Below, in pieces: positions 35,837 through 48,600 of a stretch of 64,000 nucleotides of DNA (the first letter of the stretch is position 1; each line of letters begins with the position of its first letter). This DNA comes from Ophiodon elongatus (lineage: Eukaryota; Chordata; Actinopteri; Perciformes; Hexagrammidae): contig JACSYO010001636.1 in the NCBI GenBank assembly GCA_016806645.1, positions 1,968,001 through 2,032,000 of the forward strand. Direction: 5' to 3'. The translations under genes were made by a program, and so were the position numbers. The notes under the pieces were generated by a model, which saw only the letters and a list, made by a program, of their open reading frames with translations, was not told where the DNA came from and did not search any database.

Positions 35837-37904
35837 TACGGCGGCTCTACGTCTGAATTCCAAATATTGTAACTTCTGTTCATTGGTTGTTGCATATACA
35901 CGACTATATACGTTTTTTATTCCTCCCGTTTTTTAAATATTATCAGATTGATTGAGTATACCATTCAGGTATCCTACTCTTTACTCAAGTTTACGCTCCG
36001 CTCAAGGGATTAGTGATAGCTTTACATCAATTAGGCCTATTATTTCTAATATTATTAATACTAGTATTATTATTTTAGTTGTTTTTATTTATTATATTAT
36101 TACCAGCAAGGAAAGCATATGAGATCACTGGCTTTTCTAAATCCACTGAGTTCCAGAGGAATTATAAAGTGATCAGTAAGCCTTGTGTTCATGTACATTT
36201 GGATCAGCTTCTGTGTGCTGCCGAGATCAGAAGACATGGGATTCAACAAGCCATTTAGATTTAGCTCCCCTTCCAATGTTTCATTAGAAATAGCACCCAC
36301 CCACAGCCTGCCCTGGCCATCTTGATGCCCTACAGGCAAGCTTTTAGCTTGAGGCCCTTGCTGCACCCACATCCACCAACAATCATTGGGTACATCCCAA
36401 GTCTCTTAATTGCATCCCCGTTTCCCTCACTTGCGTCTTTTCCTTGCGTCTTAGTCCCGCCCACCAGGGAAGCATGGAGAGACACAAGGAAACCATGCGA
36501 GGAGAGAGGAAATGAGGAAATATGTTTTAAGAGAAATGAGACGTCCTTTCCTTGAAAGCGTCAAGTGAAGCGACGTCTGTTTCTGATGATGGAGGCCGGC
36601 GGCCGCTGATCACAGCTGGATCAGCTGTTAGTCGGCTTTAACAGCTGGAGAGACTTTTAACGGAGTTCGTGTCTGAACACATGATCAGTCTCACGTACAG
36701 TTTTTAGCTCACATTCCAATAACAATCCACTTAAAATATTAATAAAAATGATCGTATATGATTTCAGTTAATTTAATGGTGTTAAACTACTACTTATATG
36801 AATAAAGACAGTTATCATCACTGTCAGAGTGGAGATGTTTTCTTTCTGTAGTCTGTTACCTGTTTAACAAACGGCATTGTGTATTTATACACAGTGTGTT
36901 GTAGGTTATTCCCCAAACACATCAATCGTCTTTCCAACTTTCCCTGATGAACTGAAGGTGGGAGTAACTGACTCTAGCTATTCACTAGCTGGCAGGGTGA
37001 TGCTGCAGGCAACCAAGAAAATAGAGCAGAGGCTACGTAGTTATTCTGTTGCGAGCTTCTTTGTAATATTTAGAAATAATATTATTATAATAGTATTTGT
37101 AAAAAATTGTAAAAGTTACAAATTTAGATTTCTTTTCTCACCTCATCTGGGGCGCCCCATGGACGGATGGCAACGGTTGCATTCGCCGGTACTGCCTATG
37201 AAGGGCTGGATCTGATACAGAGATCTCACATTAATGCATCAATAATTACAGGACTGTCATTTTTTCACAAACAAAAACTAAAGCCACCAGAATCATTTGA
37301 AAGATGCTAGAATTGATTAAAAAGCTTTAAATCATCCTGGAGCCAACTCACTGCAGGATAATAATTTTAGCATTTATTGTTGGATAAAATAGATTTTTTT
37401 AGCTGTAGGAAAACTTAAAACGTTTGACATTTTCATCAGTGTGGGATGAAATGACCAAACAAATGGGATTCCAGGAAATGTCAGATGCAAATGAGGGCTG
37501 CTGATTCTCATTGAGGATCTGCATCTATTGGTTTGTCAGGCTTCATTTCATCCCCCGTTCTGACTGGAGGACCTTTCCAGATCTCATTTCCAGAGCTGCT
37601 GACATTCCCTGATGAGGCCTTCAATGCACTGCCAAGAATGGACAGACAATAACGGAATTATTGCAATAAACTTAAATACATTGTCAATCTTGTTGTTATA
37701 GTAATTCCCATAATTGTTATTGGTTATGATAACATGTTACTCCAACTTTATTTCAGGGGATGCAGCATCTTTGCTAGACAATACAGTATTTAACTGTAGC
37801 AAGGAAGACTTGATCAGTTCATTCCAATGGGTTCAGGGAACAGGCTGCAACCTCCGGTTCTGAAAAGTGAAGTCAATGCTGAAGTACCTTAATGCTGCAT
37901 TATC
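35837..37904. other. No confirmed gene; two unassigned blocks
   Basis: Block 1 (36,100-36,372, minus) is a 90-codon frame containing 'GRLWVGAISNETLEGELN' and 'RLTDHFIIPLELSGFRK'. It has protein-like composition but no domain I recognise; it could be a decayed transposon exon. Block 2 (36,385-36,700) is CpG-rich for this window, includes 'ggaggccggcggccgctgat' and 'cacagctggatcagctg', and could be a GC-rich repeat or an isolated promoter-like island. The remainder is AT-rich and featureless. Confidence 0.35.
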
Positions 37905-38265
37905 TCTCCTGACCACCAGGTGGGGACACCTCTGGTTGTATAGAAGTCTATGAGAAAATGACTCTACTTCTCTCTTGATTTATTCCCTCAGTAAACATTG
38001 TAAACATGAGTTTATGGTCTCAGTTTCAAGTCTTCTTCAATACAGCATGATGTTCATTTAGTAAATTATGGTCCATTTAGAGTTAAACAGACCATAAAGC
38101 AGTGTATGCTTTAGGGCGGGGCTACAAGGTGATTAACAGGACTCTACCACAGCGTTGTCCGTTCTGGGAGTTGTCAGTGTTTTCATCTTTCAACTTTAAC
38201 CCTTTCAGTGTGTTTTCACTTCAGTTAATTGTGACTGTTTTGGTCCCCTATAAATGTCCTCCTGG
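37905..38265 (+). mobile_element. Fish MITE family, copy 3
   Basis: The most continuous sense copy. Left end 'gaccaccaggtggggacacc', then the shared body to 'gctttagggcggggctac', then 'cgttgtccgttctgggag', 'ctttaaccctttcagtgtg' and 'gttttcacttcagttaattg'. The last part matches the inverted 57.6-kb copy but is missing from copies 1 and 2. The far right end is lost. Confidence 0.8.
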
Positions 38266-39482
38266 ACCCTCGTAAACCTTTGATCCAGACACCTTTCACA
38301 CACACAAAGCTCCATTTAGCACCCATCTATTTTCTAGTCCAGCGCAGCCTGTCTGTGCTGATCATTTAGAAATCATGAACAGTGATGCGTGCAGCTTACA
38401 AGGCACGTCCATCCGTCTCATCTGATACTGGTTTCCAATTACTTGGGTGGTTCTGGCCTTTGTGTGCTCTCAGCATGTGTTAAATGGACAACCATTAAGC
38501 ACATGCTGAGATGTTCAATGAAAAGAAACCTGTTATGATTCATACTGTAGCATTTCTATCTGTGCTAATGTATTTGGATCCCACCTGTGCTTTTTCACAG
38601 CTGGAGGCTTTAATATATAATCAAGTTTTTATTAAATCTTGTTTTGTTGTTTTTGTCTTTCATTAAGAGGACAGGCCTTTCATGTGCCAGCAACATGTGC
38701 ACACTGAGTTACGTTCTTTGTATAATTCTGTAAAAATTGTGATTCAAGGAACCTGGGGGAGTCTGCATTCTGGAGTAAAAGCCTACAAAGATTTCTGTAT
38801 TGTTTTTGAGTCAATATTTTTAACATTTACATCTTTCATCAAAGGTTACTTTATTCCTCCACTAGATGTGTATGTGTGCTGAAGGCCTTGAGACAACACT
38901 TAAACTTCAGTCTATGGCTCTATGGTTCTCGACCCATTTCATTATTGGTCCCTTACCACCCCCCATCAATTCAAACATAGGCTAACTGTCTCCCCTAATA
39001 GTAATATTCATTATTTTATCACAAAATAAATCATGTGAATATAAATTATATTTATGAGTGTTAAACACATGTTGACACACATATGAAGTGGGAGATATAT
39101 GGGTCTTCCTCCAGGAAATATGGAGCTTCAAACACTTACTGGTGAATATTTAGGCACCGATTTATAGTGTAAATGTCTTTTTCATGTGAAGGAAAAAAAT
39201 ATATAATGGGACATAATGCGTGTGCTCATATGTCAATAATAATAATAATAATAATATCAATCCAAAATTAAAAGCAGATACTCTATTTATGGAACCGTGA
39301 AAGTCACTGTTAACAAATGAAGGGATTCTGTCCACAGAAAGTGTTGCGTTCAAAATAAATATGAACTTTTGTCATGTCTGTGTGATGTTGTACAGATATA
39401 GAAATCAAAACTGTTGTAATGTTGCTGGTATGATTTCACCCGGGCATTACGCTCATCGAACAGACTCCATTGAAAGAAAAAT
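38266..39482. other. No gene recognised
   Basis: Unique AT-rich sequence; an (AAT)n run of about 20 bases lies at 39,234-39,255. Confidence 0.4.
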
Positions 39483-41534
39483 TTGACCTTAATAAAAAAC
39501 AAAAAGCTAAGCTAGCTAGCGACACGATCGATGACTGTAGAAACTATAGACTTCATTGATAACATTTTAACTATTAGAAACAATAATAATAATAATCTCC
39601 TGCCCTCAACCAGTACCGATCTATCCTCAAACACAGTAACCTTAGAAACAGCTGTAAACTCTGATATATACATTGAGACTGCTTTTCTCCCATCGACCTT
39701 GACCAATTGACTTCAACAATTTCTGCTTCTAAACCTTCTACCTGTCTCTTAGACCCCATCCTGACAAGGCTGCTGAAAGAAGTTTTACCTTTGATTGGCA
39801 CCTATCTGCAGGATATTATCAATTTGTCTTTACTAACAGGCCATGTACAGTCCTTCAAAGTATTACCTTTAGTTAGTACCTCTACTAGATATGATCAATC
39901 TGTCTTTAGTAACAGGCCATGTACCACAGTCCTTCAAAGTAGCTGTGATTAAGCCTCTTCAAGAAGCCCACTCTTGATCCAGAGGTGTTGGCTAACTGTA
40001 GACCGATCTCTAACCTTCCCTTCCTCGCTAAGGTCCTTGAGAAAGTAGTCACAAATCAGTTGTGTGACTTTCTACAGAACAATAGTTTATTTGAGGATTT
40101 TCAGTAAGGATGTAGAAAACACCACAGCACAGAGACTGCACTGATGAAAATTACTAATGACCTTCTAATTGCATCAGATAAAGGACTTGTCTCTGTTTTT
40201 GTCTTGTTAGACATTAGTGCTGCGTTTGACACCATTGACCATCACATCCCATTTCAGAGATTATAACATTTGATTGGCATTAAAACCGCACTAAACTGGT
40301 TTAAATCGTATTCATCAGATCAATCTCAGTTTGAATATGTAAACAATGAAACCTCGATGAACACCAACATCAGTCACGGAGTTCCACAAGGTTCTGTGCT
40401 TGGACCAATTCTATTCACCTTATATATGCTTCTTTTAGGCAATATTAATCAGGAAACACTAAATAATCTTTCATTGTTATGCAGATGATACCAAATTACA
40501 GCTAGCGATCAAGCCAGAGGAAACTAAACATATGACCATAAAACAAATCTCTTTTTTCACCTACGTAACATTTAAAAAAAAAAGAAAAAAATCAGACACA
40601 TCCTGTCTTAAAGTGATGTAGAGAAATTAGTTCACGTATTTGTTACTTCTAGACTACTGCAATTCCTTATTATCAGGCTGCTCTAATAAGTCTCTTAAAT
40701 CTCTCCAGTTCATCCAGAATGCTGCAACGCATGTACTAACAAAAACTAAGAATATAGATCATATTCCTCCTGTATTAGCTTCTCTGGACTGGCTCCCAGT
40801 AAAATCAAGAATCAAATTTAAAATCCTTCTCACCTACAATTTCTCATTGGCCAGGCACCATCATAACTTAAGGCGCTTATAGTACCATATTACCCCACTA
40901 GAGAGCTTCAGCTATCAAGCGCCTCCTCTGTGGAACCAGCTGCCAGTTTCAGTCCGGGAGGCAGTCACCCTTACCACATTTAAGAGTAGGCTTTTCCTTT
41001 TTGATAATGTTAGGGCCGGATGAGGTTTATAGTTAGGGCCGGCTCAGGTTTATAGTTAGGGCTGGCTCAGGTTTGTCCTGGTCCAGCCCCTAGATATGCT
41101 GCTATAGGTCTAGACTGCTAGGGGACATCTTAGGATACACTGAGCTCCTCTCTCCTCCTCTCTCTCTCCTTCTGTATGAATTCATGTCCCATTAATGCAC
41201 ATTACTAACTTGGCTTCTTCCCCGGAGTCTTTGTGTTTCCTGCCGTGGCCCTGCTGACACCCACTGTTACTATTATTACAAGTCAGATTAATATTACCAT
41301 TAATGCCTTTATCATTTTTTTTAAATCCACTGCTGCTGTTATTAGTTGTAATGTTTCCATCATTATTCTGCTTAATACTCTCATATGAATAATTTGTCAT
41401 ATGCATTGAATATGTTGTAACTCTGTTATGTAGTTTATTCTGTACACATGACATCTATTGTACTTCTGTCCATCCTTGGGGAGAGATCCTTCTTCTGCTT
41501 CTCTCCCTAAGGTTTCTTCTTTTTTCCTCTAGCT
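39483..41534 (+). pseudogene. Longest Maui/L2-type LINE copy
   Basis: It covers the pre-RT and RT domains: 'STCLLDPILTRLLKEVLP', 'VAVIKPL', 'NCRPISNLPFLAKVLEKVV', 'CRKHHSTETALMKITNDLL', motif A ('VFVLLDISAAFDTIDHH', near 40,200), 'NWFKSYSSDQSQFEYVNN', motif B ('SHGVPQGSVLGPILFTLYM', near 40,380) and a frameshifted motif C (a 'YADDTK'-like 'tatgcagatgatacc'). About 300 bases between motif C and 'RLDYCNSLLSGCSNKSLKS' are missing. The C-terminus and 3' UTR follow, with three 23-bp units. Near 39,830-39,945 a block with 'aacaggccatgtac...cagtccttcaaagta' is duplicated in tandem. Stops and frameshifts abolish coding, and the endonuclease is absent. Confidence 0.88.
41000..41072. repeat. 23-bp minisatellite, 3 units, in LINE 3' UTR
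   Basis: Three tandem units of 'ttatagttagggcyggctca', the first missing its first bases. Confidence 0.85.
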
Positions 41535-43417
41535 AAATTGCGCTCCCTCTGTGTGCTCTAATCAGAGCTTCACGTTGCTTTGTTCACATAGTCAGCCGCG
41601 CATGCTTTATGTGCATGTTAGTTTGCCATAGTTCGCACTGTTAGCACCTTTAACATGTTCCGATGTTCCGTCTAAAGTTAACAGAACTAGATCATCTGAG
41701 CAGCAATGCAATTTTTCTGGTTGATAATGTGACAAGTTGGAAAGTATGCACTCTTGAAAGGTTAAAGGAAATTGTAATTTCATTGTCAGTTTGTTAAAAA
41801 GATTGTTTATAAATAACAGGTGTATAAGATAGATATAACTGTGATCTACATAGTGGTCTTGATCTTGAGTCTGAGATCGATTGCTCTAGTCTCCGCCCAC
41901 ATACCTCGGGGGAAACCGCGTTTTTTTTTCCCAATTGAAGTAAAGCCCTTGCTGAGGAAAGATACCATATCACTCTCGTGATTATTTATCCCCCCTTTTC
42001 AGGGGTGTAACCCTAGCCTCATCTGCAATAACACCAACCAGGGCACAGGCAGATGCTGCTTATAACCACACACACGCACGCACACACACCCTCCCATCAG
42101 GGACTGTTGCAGGAATAATTGATTAGACATGAGGGGACAAGTCGGGCTGGGCCAAACATGAGAAGTGTTCCCTTCCACAGTAATCCCAGTGGCCATCAAG
42201 TCTTCCTTTCTCTTACAGATAATGTCAGCTGCAAGACTTACTCTCCATTAAAGATTTTCTTGAACTGGTTAAGTGTGTTCGATAAAGAGCTACATTTCTC
42301 ATCTTATGAGCAGAGACAAACTTTAGAATATTTTCATGCCTGTAATATCTGTAATTCTTCTTTCTTGTCTTTGCCACGTTGGGCTAGTAATTGTTTTTTT
42401 CTGTAGCTGATGATGGAAGTAGGTAAGGAGTCGGCCTTCAAGCTTCCTTCCCATCATGGTTGAGTGTTGCACATGCACAGTACTGATCAGGCAGTAGCAA
42501 CGAAATAGCGGCAGAAAGACTAAGTTCATGATCTAAAGTGCAAGCAAGCATTTCAATAATCCTGGAAACCATTTAGTTGGGTGGTGCAAGAGGATGAGGG
42601 AGAAATTCCAACTGTGGGCGGCTCGATACCGAAATATCTATACTACAGATGCTAGATCTCGTTTTGAAGATCGATGCTAGCGTCGATAGGATCAATACAA
42701 ATCAGTTTCTCTCTACTACATTGTACCAATTTGTATTTCATCAGAGGAGAGCTGTCTGTGCATTTTCATCAACACATCTCAGTGCATGTACTCTTATCTT
42801 CTCCACTGCTGTTGTCGTGTGTGTGCTTTCAAACATGTCTTGTGGAGCTCACCCTGACTAGTTTAATCAGACACAAAATTGCTGCAATGGCTGAACAAAA
42901 GAGAATCGTTTGAAGCCATTTCACAGCTGTGAATAAAAACATTGCCAACTACAAAGTGTTTCGGGGACTGCTTGCTAATTTTGTACACCACAAATTTGTT
43001 TAAACACGTTACAAAATTAACAAAAGTCTTTGTATAAAAGCTGCTTTTAAAATTTTAGGGCGATACTTGCATCACAATTTTACTCCAATTTGAGAGCAAG
43101 GCTGATAAAACAGGTTTTTTTTTCAAAGGCACATCTTTCACTGCGTAATCCAGTGTGATTGCTCTGCAACAGAAGAATGGGATTGAACATACATGACTTG
43201 TTGAAGGTGTTATGTCTTAAGAAAAAAATATAAGATTGTGGTTCACCATTTACCTTCAATCGCCATCTCTATACATCATACATTCGGTTTCCCTTCTGAC
43301 AACAGCCACATAGGGTTCTTGGTAATGTAGTTCCTAACAAATTCACATGACACATCTACCCTTCTTGAAAGAAAAAAAAAACACATCAAGCTCTTTCCTA
43401 AAGAATTAACAAGATGC
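41535..43417. other. No gene recognised
   Basis: Unique to moderately repetitive. A short CA/CG run lies at 42,063-42,088, and a 'gatcgatgctagcgtcgata' block near 42,660-42,690 resembles degenerate repeats of other fish but has no partner here. Confidence 0.35.
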
Positions 43418-43868
43418 TGTAATGGGTGTGGTAAGGACCGTGAAGCCGTACGACGGACACACGGAATAGTTGAACGAAGCTTTATTCCAGGCAGAAGATA
43501 CAGGCAAACAGTCTCCGATCAGCTCTTGTGGAGAAATCCACTCAGTGGAACGCTAAGCCGTCAGGGGAAAAGGCAAACAGAAACCAGAGGCTATTCTCGT
43601 GGACGGGGACAGAAGGCTATGGTGACTTACCGGGGCAAAAGCAAGGCGGGGAAGTCCAAACAGGCAGGGTCGGCAACGGGAAACCAGTCGGCGGGTAAGC
43701 TCTGTAAAGTCTGGCATAATGCAGAAAACAATCTGGCAGTGAGTGTGTGTGAAGCTTGGGTTTAAATACTGAAGGGAGTAGGTGCAGCAGAGTGGACAGG
43801 TGAGAGTGATTGAGCTGACGAGGTGGGTGTGACTAACAGATGAGAGTGATTGAGCTGATGGAAATTTA
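43418..43868 (-). mobile_element. Solo-LTR-like element, antisense copy
   Basis: The inverse of the 58.5-59.0 kb element. On the minus strand it reads from a short tandem array ('gctcaatcactctcacctg') through 'cagtatttaaacccaag' (TATA-like), 'gccagactttacagagc', 'cctgtttggacttcccc', 'gttccactgagtggattt' and 'ggaataaagcttcg' (polyadenylation signal) to a terminus 'accacacccattaca'. TATA box, AATAAA and TG..CA-type ends without coding capacity point to a solo LTR. An open frame on the plus strand here (MWRNPLS...) is an artefact of this non-coding repeat. Confidence 0.6.
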
Positions 43869-44059
43869 CAGGATTACAGCAGCAGAAGGTAAAGTGCAAA
43901 CAAGTATTATAAATAAGCAAATGTGCATCAAAAACAGTAGTAAAAGACAGTAAGAATCCACAATAACTGAAATGAAATAATTATATACAGACAGAATAAC
44001 TATAACTGTTATTGCACATTCTATTGTTTTGAGTGATTTTCTTTTTTTTTTTTGTGATT

Positions 44060-45085
44060 TAGTGGTCTACTAGGAGGTCAGCTGGTTGTGCAGTCTGACA
44101 GCAGCAGGAAGGAAGGACTTGCGGTACCTCTCCTTCACACACCAGGGTGAAGCAGCCGGTGGCTGAAGAAGCTGCACAGAGCTGCCAGAGTGTCCTGCAT
44201 GGGGTGGGAGATGTTGTCCATTAGGGATGATAGCTTTGCCATCACCCTCCTGTCTCCCACCACCTCCCCAGGAGACCCCAGCACACTGCTGGCCTTCTTT
44301 ACCAGTTTGTTCAGTCTCTTCCTGTCAGCTGCAGAGATGCTGCTGCTCCAGCAGACCACTCCATAGAAGATGGCTGATGCCACCACACAGTCAAAGAAGG
44401 TCTTCAGGAGTGTTCCCTGCACTCCAAAAGACCTCAGTCTCCTCAGCAGATAGAGTCTGCTCTGTCCCTTTTTATAAAGTGCTTGTGTGTGGTCTGTCCA
44501 GTCCAGTTTATTGTCCAGGTGAACACCCAGGTACTTATAAGATCTCACAATCTCAATGTCCATTCCCTGGATGTTCACTGGTTCCAGAGGAGGAGGGTGT
44601 TTACCCCGGCAGAAGTCCACCACCAGCTCTTTGGTTTTACAGAGTTGATCTGGAGGCGGTTCCGCTGGCACCATCCTATGAAGTCCTGGTTCAGTTCCCT
44701 GTCATCGCCGCCGGAGATGAGGCCGACGATTGTAGAGTCATCAGAGAACTTTTGCAGGTGGCAGTTAGCAGAGTTGTGTTTAAAGTCTGAGGCATATATG
44801 GTGAACAGGAATGGAGCCAGAACGGTTCCTTGTGGAGCCCCCGTGCTGCAGGACACCCGGTCTGACTCACACCCCCGCACACGTACGTACTGTGGATGGT
44901 TGGTGAGATGATCCATGCAGTGAGGTGGTGGTCCACCCTGGTCTGCTCCAGCTTGTTCCTCAGAAGCAAAGGCTGGATTGTGTTGAAGGCACTGGAGAAG
45001 TCGAAAAACATGACTCTCACAGTGCTTCCAATAAACGGCAATCCATGTAGAAAGAAGGGCGTGCAGCAGGGAAGTAGTTGTGCAT
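44060..45085 (-). pseudogene. Rex1 LINE, 5'-truncated, antisense
   Basis: Minus strand from 45,040: motif A ('VMFFDFSSAFNTIQPLLL', including 'ttctccagtgccttcaacac', identical to the sense copy), 'VDHHLTAWIISP', motif B ('STGAPQGTVLAPFLFTIY'), motif C ('KFSDDSTIVGLISGGDD'), 'WCQRNRLQIN'. After a one-base loss near 44,650 it continues 'KELVVDFCRGK', 'RSYKYLGVHLDNKLDWTDH', 'SRLYLLRRLRSFGVQG', 'YGVVCWSSSI' and 'RLNKLVKKASSVLGSP', ending 'RYRKSFLPAAVRLHNQ' before an A-rich tail near 44,050. It keeps motifs B and C that the 14-kb copy lost. Endonuclease missing; inactive but much better preserved. Confidence 0.9.
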
Positions 45086-45474
45086 ATGGCAATATTTTGG
45101 GAGAAATGCCCTGCTGGTGTGACCAAAATGGCCGTAACCAGCAATCAGGTCAACGAGGTCCGGACCTAATTAGTTATCAAGTAATATTTAGTAATTATTT
45201 CCTAAAACAAACCCACTGTATCTCTTCATCTGAATGACGTGAAACAGCTTGAAACTGACAGCTATCTGTACGACAGCTATCTATAAAGTGAGGAGACTGG
45301 AGAAGGCGTCTGCAGTGAACTCTGTGTGTCAGACAGCACAGAGTTCACTGCAGCAATTTTACATGCAAAAACTATACAAAAAATAAATTGTACTTGGTGG
45401 TATAGGCACAGTATTAGAAGATATTATTAAACTATTGATCTGTAATGCCATCTGATGTTATCTTGGATTGATAA
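45086..45474. other. No recognisable feature
   Basis: Short unique stretch; 'actctgtgtgtcagacagca' is followed by an imperfect inverted partner ('cacagagttcactgca'), a weak hairpin near 45,315-45,350. Confidence 0.35.
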
Positions 45475-45625
45475 TAATTTCAATGATACTTTAAGTACAT
45501 TTTACAATGTTAAAATGTTAACATTTGCGTGCAGGACTTTTACATGTAATGGAGTATTTTTGCATTGTGGTATTTTTACTGAAGTAAAAGTGTTTTGGAT
45601 TAAATTATTTTACTTTTATCGCTTC
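45475..45625. mobile_element. Dispersed fish repeat fragment
   Basis: 'actttaagtacattttac', 'gcaggacttttacatgtaat', 'ggagtatttttgcattgtgg' and 'actgaagtaaaagtg' correspond to a short repeat I remember as near-ubiquitous in percomorph genomes. No second copy in the window. Confidence 0.55.
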
Positions 45626-48600
45626 CTAGGTCCAGCCGGATACATCTGTTCTCCTTTTGGAACTAAATCTAGTCCATACTGCCCATGGTATGAGGAAATT
45701 TAATAAATGTGTCAAGCCAGATTGCCAACATTGGAAGGGTTGGTTCAGTGATTTCTGGTGATAATTTACCTTACCAGTGAGGGGGGTCTCCAATCATTAC
45801 TCCATTGGCTGCAGCAAAAGACTCTGTCTGAAGGAGATAGGGAGAGAAGCAGTGCTGAGGGAGTAAAGCTACTGTACCTTCAACAGTCGTCATCTATCAT
45901 GGAGCAGCACAGGCAGGTAGAATATTAAGTGAGGACATTTCCATCCCTTGTAAAAGCCCTTATGCCTGTGTCTTGTTTTGGCAAAGTCCCTGTTGACCTT
46001 TACTGTATCTGATGGTTGGCCCAGAGTGTCTACAAAGTTTGTCAGCAAAAACAAATGCTGCTGTAATTACACAAAAATTGGAAGGTTATTGTTAGAAGTT
46101 AAAATGAATGTTTGTGAACAATATTCTGAAGTTATATTAGTGGCCATCATGGGCTTTGAAACATGTTGGATAGAATGAATAATGCCATCAAGGTGTGGCT
46201 GTTACCCAAAACCACGAAACAGCTATGGTTAGTGAATAAATAGAATAAAGAGAAATGTCAAGTGAACAGCAGTCAGTGAATACACCAGTGGAGGTTTGGG
46301 ACAATGGCTTGTGATCATTTACACGATACATTTTGTCCCGTTTGGGCAGTTTCCTCCAGTTGAAAGTGAAAAGGCTTTATTCAAATCATGAATATGCTGA
46401 GATTGTCAGGAAAGTCACAACTCAACTCAAGATAAATGCTCTCTGTCGGCTCATGTAGGGAAATATATTTTATTCTGTTTCATTTAATATTATGCAACTT
46501 TGGATAATGTTTCAATATAGTTCCTGTGGTTTTGGGTTGACCAAAAGTTCTACTAATACAACTGAAGACCAGGGTACATTTTACGAGAGGGCACAAGCAA
46601 AATCCAAAAGGCTATAGGGCCATTAGCTTCAAGCAATATGAGGCACAAAGACAATGCTGGTCTATTTTCCCCAGTGGAGACTATATGCTGGTGCTGGTAA
46701 AGATTTGGAGATAAATAAATAAAAACGCCGGCAATGTCTGTTGGATGCCAAAAAGACTGCTTGTTGTAGCTTTAAAGTTTGATTTATCACTATCATGACA
46801 GTTAATGGCATTTTTATTTTATAAATCAGGTTCAGGAAGATCAACATTTAACAGAATGAGTTTGAACCAGAAATATAATCCCAGAATGTGTTTATCACTA
46901 CATGTGTCAAAGCAGAGGGAAGCGGCTCGTCCACACTGAAGTGTCAGCTTCAGATTGATGACCTGATCTGTTTGATGGATGGAGCTTCAGCACTCGGCTA
47001 TCTGCCTTTCCGTCAGTGTCTGAGCAGCAACACACTGCAGAGCAACTCCACTCCTCTGCTCACAGATAGCAATATCATTTCAGTCAAACCAAGGAACCCA
47101 TCCCACTAATGTACACTCACCAGATAAAGTAAAACTAAGCCAACACCATTCCGTTCTCTGAAGAGAAAATGCAATTAAATTATGTTTTGCTAAGAAATCA
47201 ATATGCGTGATGTTTGTTTTGTCTGTGTAGGTGGGCACTAATGCTGTCTTCTATATCACTTTAAATAACAGTCATAACAGGGCATTTGCTAACACCAAAT
47301 CTGGAAGCATTGAATAATGACAATAGCTTTCGACCTGCCAATGATTCAGCAGTTGTTGAAAAGACCAAAAGTTTTAAAGTGAGAGATGGCTTGAATTAAA
47401 ACTTGGAGATAGATAACACTATGGACTGCGGACTAAACAATTCTAGGGAGTTCTGGGCATTAAAGTCACACTATGGCTCCCCCCGTACAATTCTAGTATC
47501 AGTTTATTGCATGCAGAGCTGCCTCTAGTGGTCACAGCAATTATGACAGAATAAAAGAGGAAGTCAAGTGACGTAGTATAAAGAGAGAGGGAGGATATCG
47601 GAAAGATGGATGGGTTGTAACACTCAACTTGTATACGTAACTTTAGTTAAGCGTGACAAACACCCTTTTTAACCTTCACCATGATCATTTCATGAATCTT
47701 GAAGTCTCAGACTACCCTGCACGTTGAAAAAGGGCGCTAAGGGCTACCCAGTGCATTAAAAAGTGATGCCAAGGGGTCCTGACCAAGCGTTCGTATGTGA
47801 CAAGTTGGTAGTGAGCACGTGTTGACACACCTTATTTCAACGCTAGAAGTCATAGTGCACCACAGAAGTTGAAAGTTTGACTAGCAATATCGGCTGACTT
47901 TTTACCATACATAATCACCACAAAGGGAACAGCTGTAAAATGAGGAAACTCTGAAATGACTTATGTATGATCAGAATTTGAAGCTGGGCCTGCTAGAGGA
48001 AGTCTCAAGTGTGTATGCTCAACTGACTGTGACTCTAGCGCTCATGTTATATGGGTCCAAAAACACAGAAGCCCCAAAGAAACCCGAAAACGTTTTTGGT
48101 GTATGGTGTTGGTGGGGATGAATGTAATGCCATCTTAGAATGCGGTTTCCAGTTTTTCTTTTTACAGAAAGTTCAGGTCCTCTATGCTTGCTAGTCTAGC
48201 TTTAATAATGTCAGCAAAGATGATAAACTAAAGAAAACAAACGCAGGGAGACAGTAAACATCCCAGTCTCTCTCTCTCTGATGTGTCCTAGTCCGTTCTT
48301 TGTTCCACTGATGCCAGGTTTTGCCGTCAGCCAGCAGAGAGGCTGATGGGAGGGCTGTGCGTGGATTGGATTCTTCCTGGTTGTCATGAGTATAGGAGGC
48401 TGGGAAGAAAGCTTTTCATTCTTGTGCGTTACCATGGGACACAGACTACAGCCACTCAGGATCACTCCACTCTGTGTGCCAGAAAACACTCTATCATGTT
48501 CACACATTAGCATTACTGTGTTTGCTATCTTTTATTCTAATAATGAATTTAATTGTAATAATGGTGCAATCCAGACAATGTCATGAACATACTCCAGGGC

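Noticed and set aside
43526..43765. Basic 79-codon open frame on the plus strand (MWRNPLSG...)
   Set aside because: Lies antisense within the solo-LTR-like repeat; a similar frame appears opposite the 58.6-59.0 kb copy, as expected for a non-coding repeat.
44227..44911. Long plus-strand open frames of 142-187 codons
   Set aside because: Shadows of the antisense Rex1 reverse transcriptase, whose motifs are unambiguous on the minus strand.
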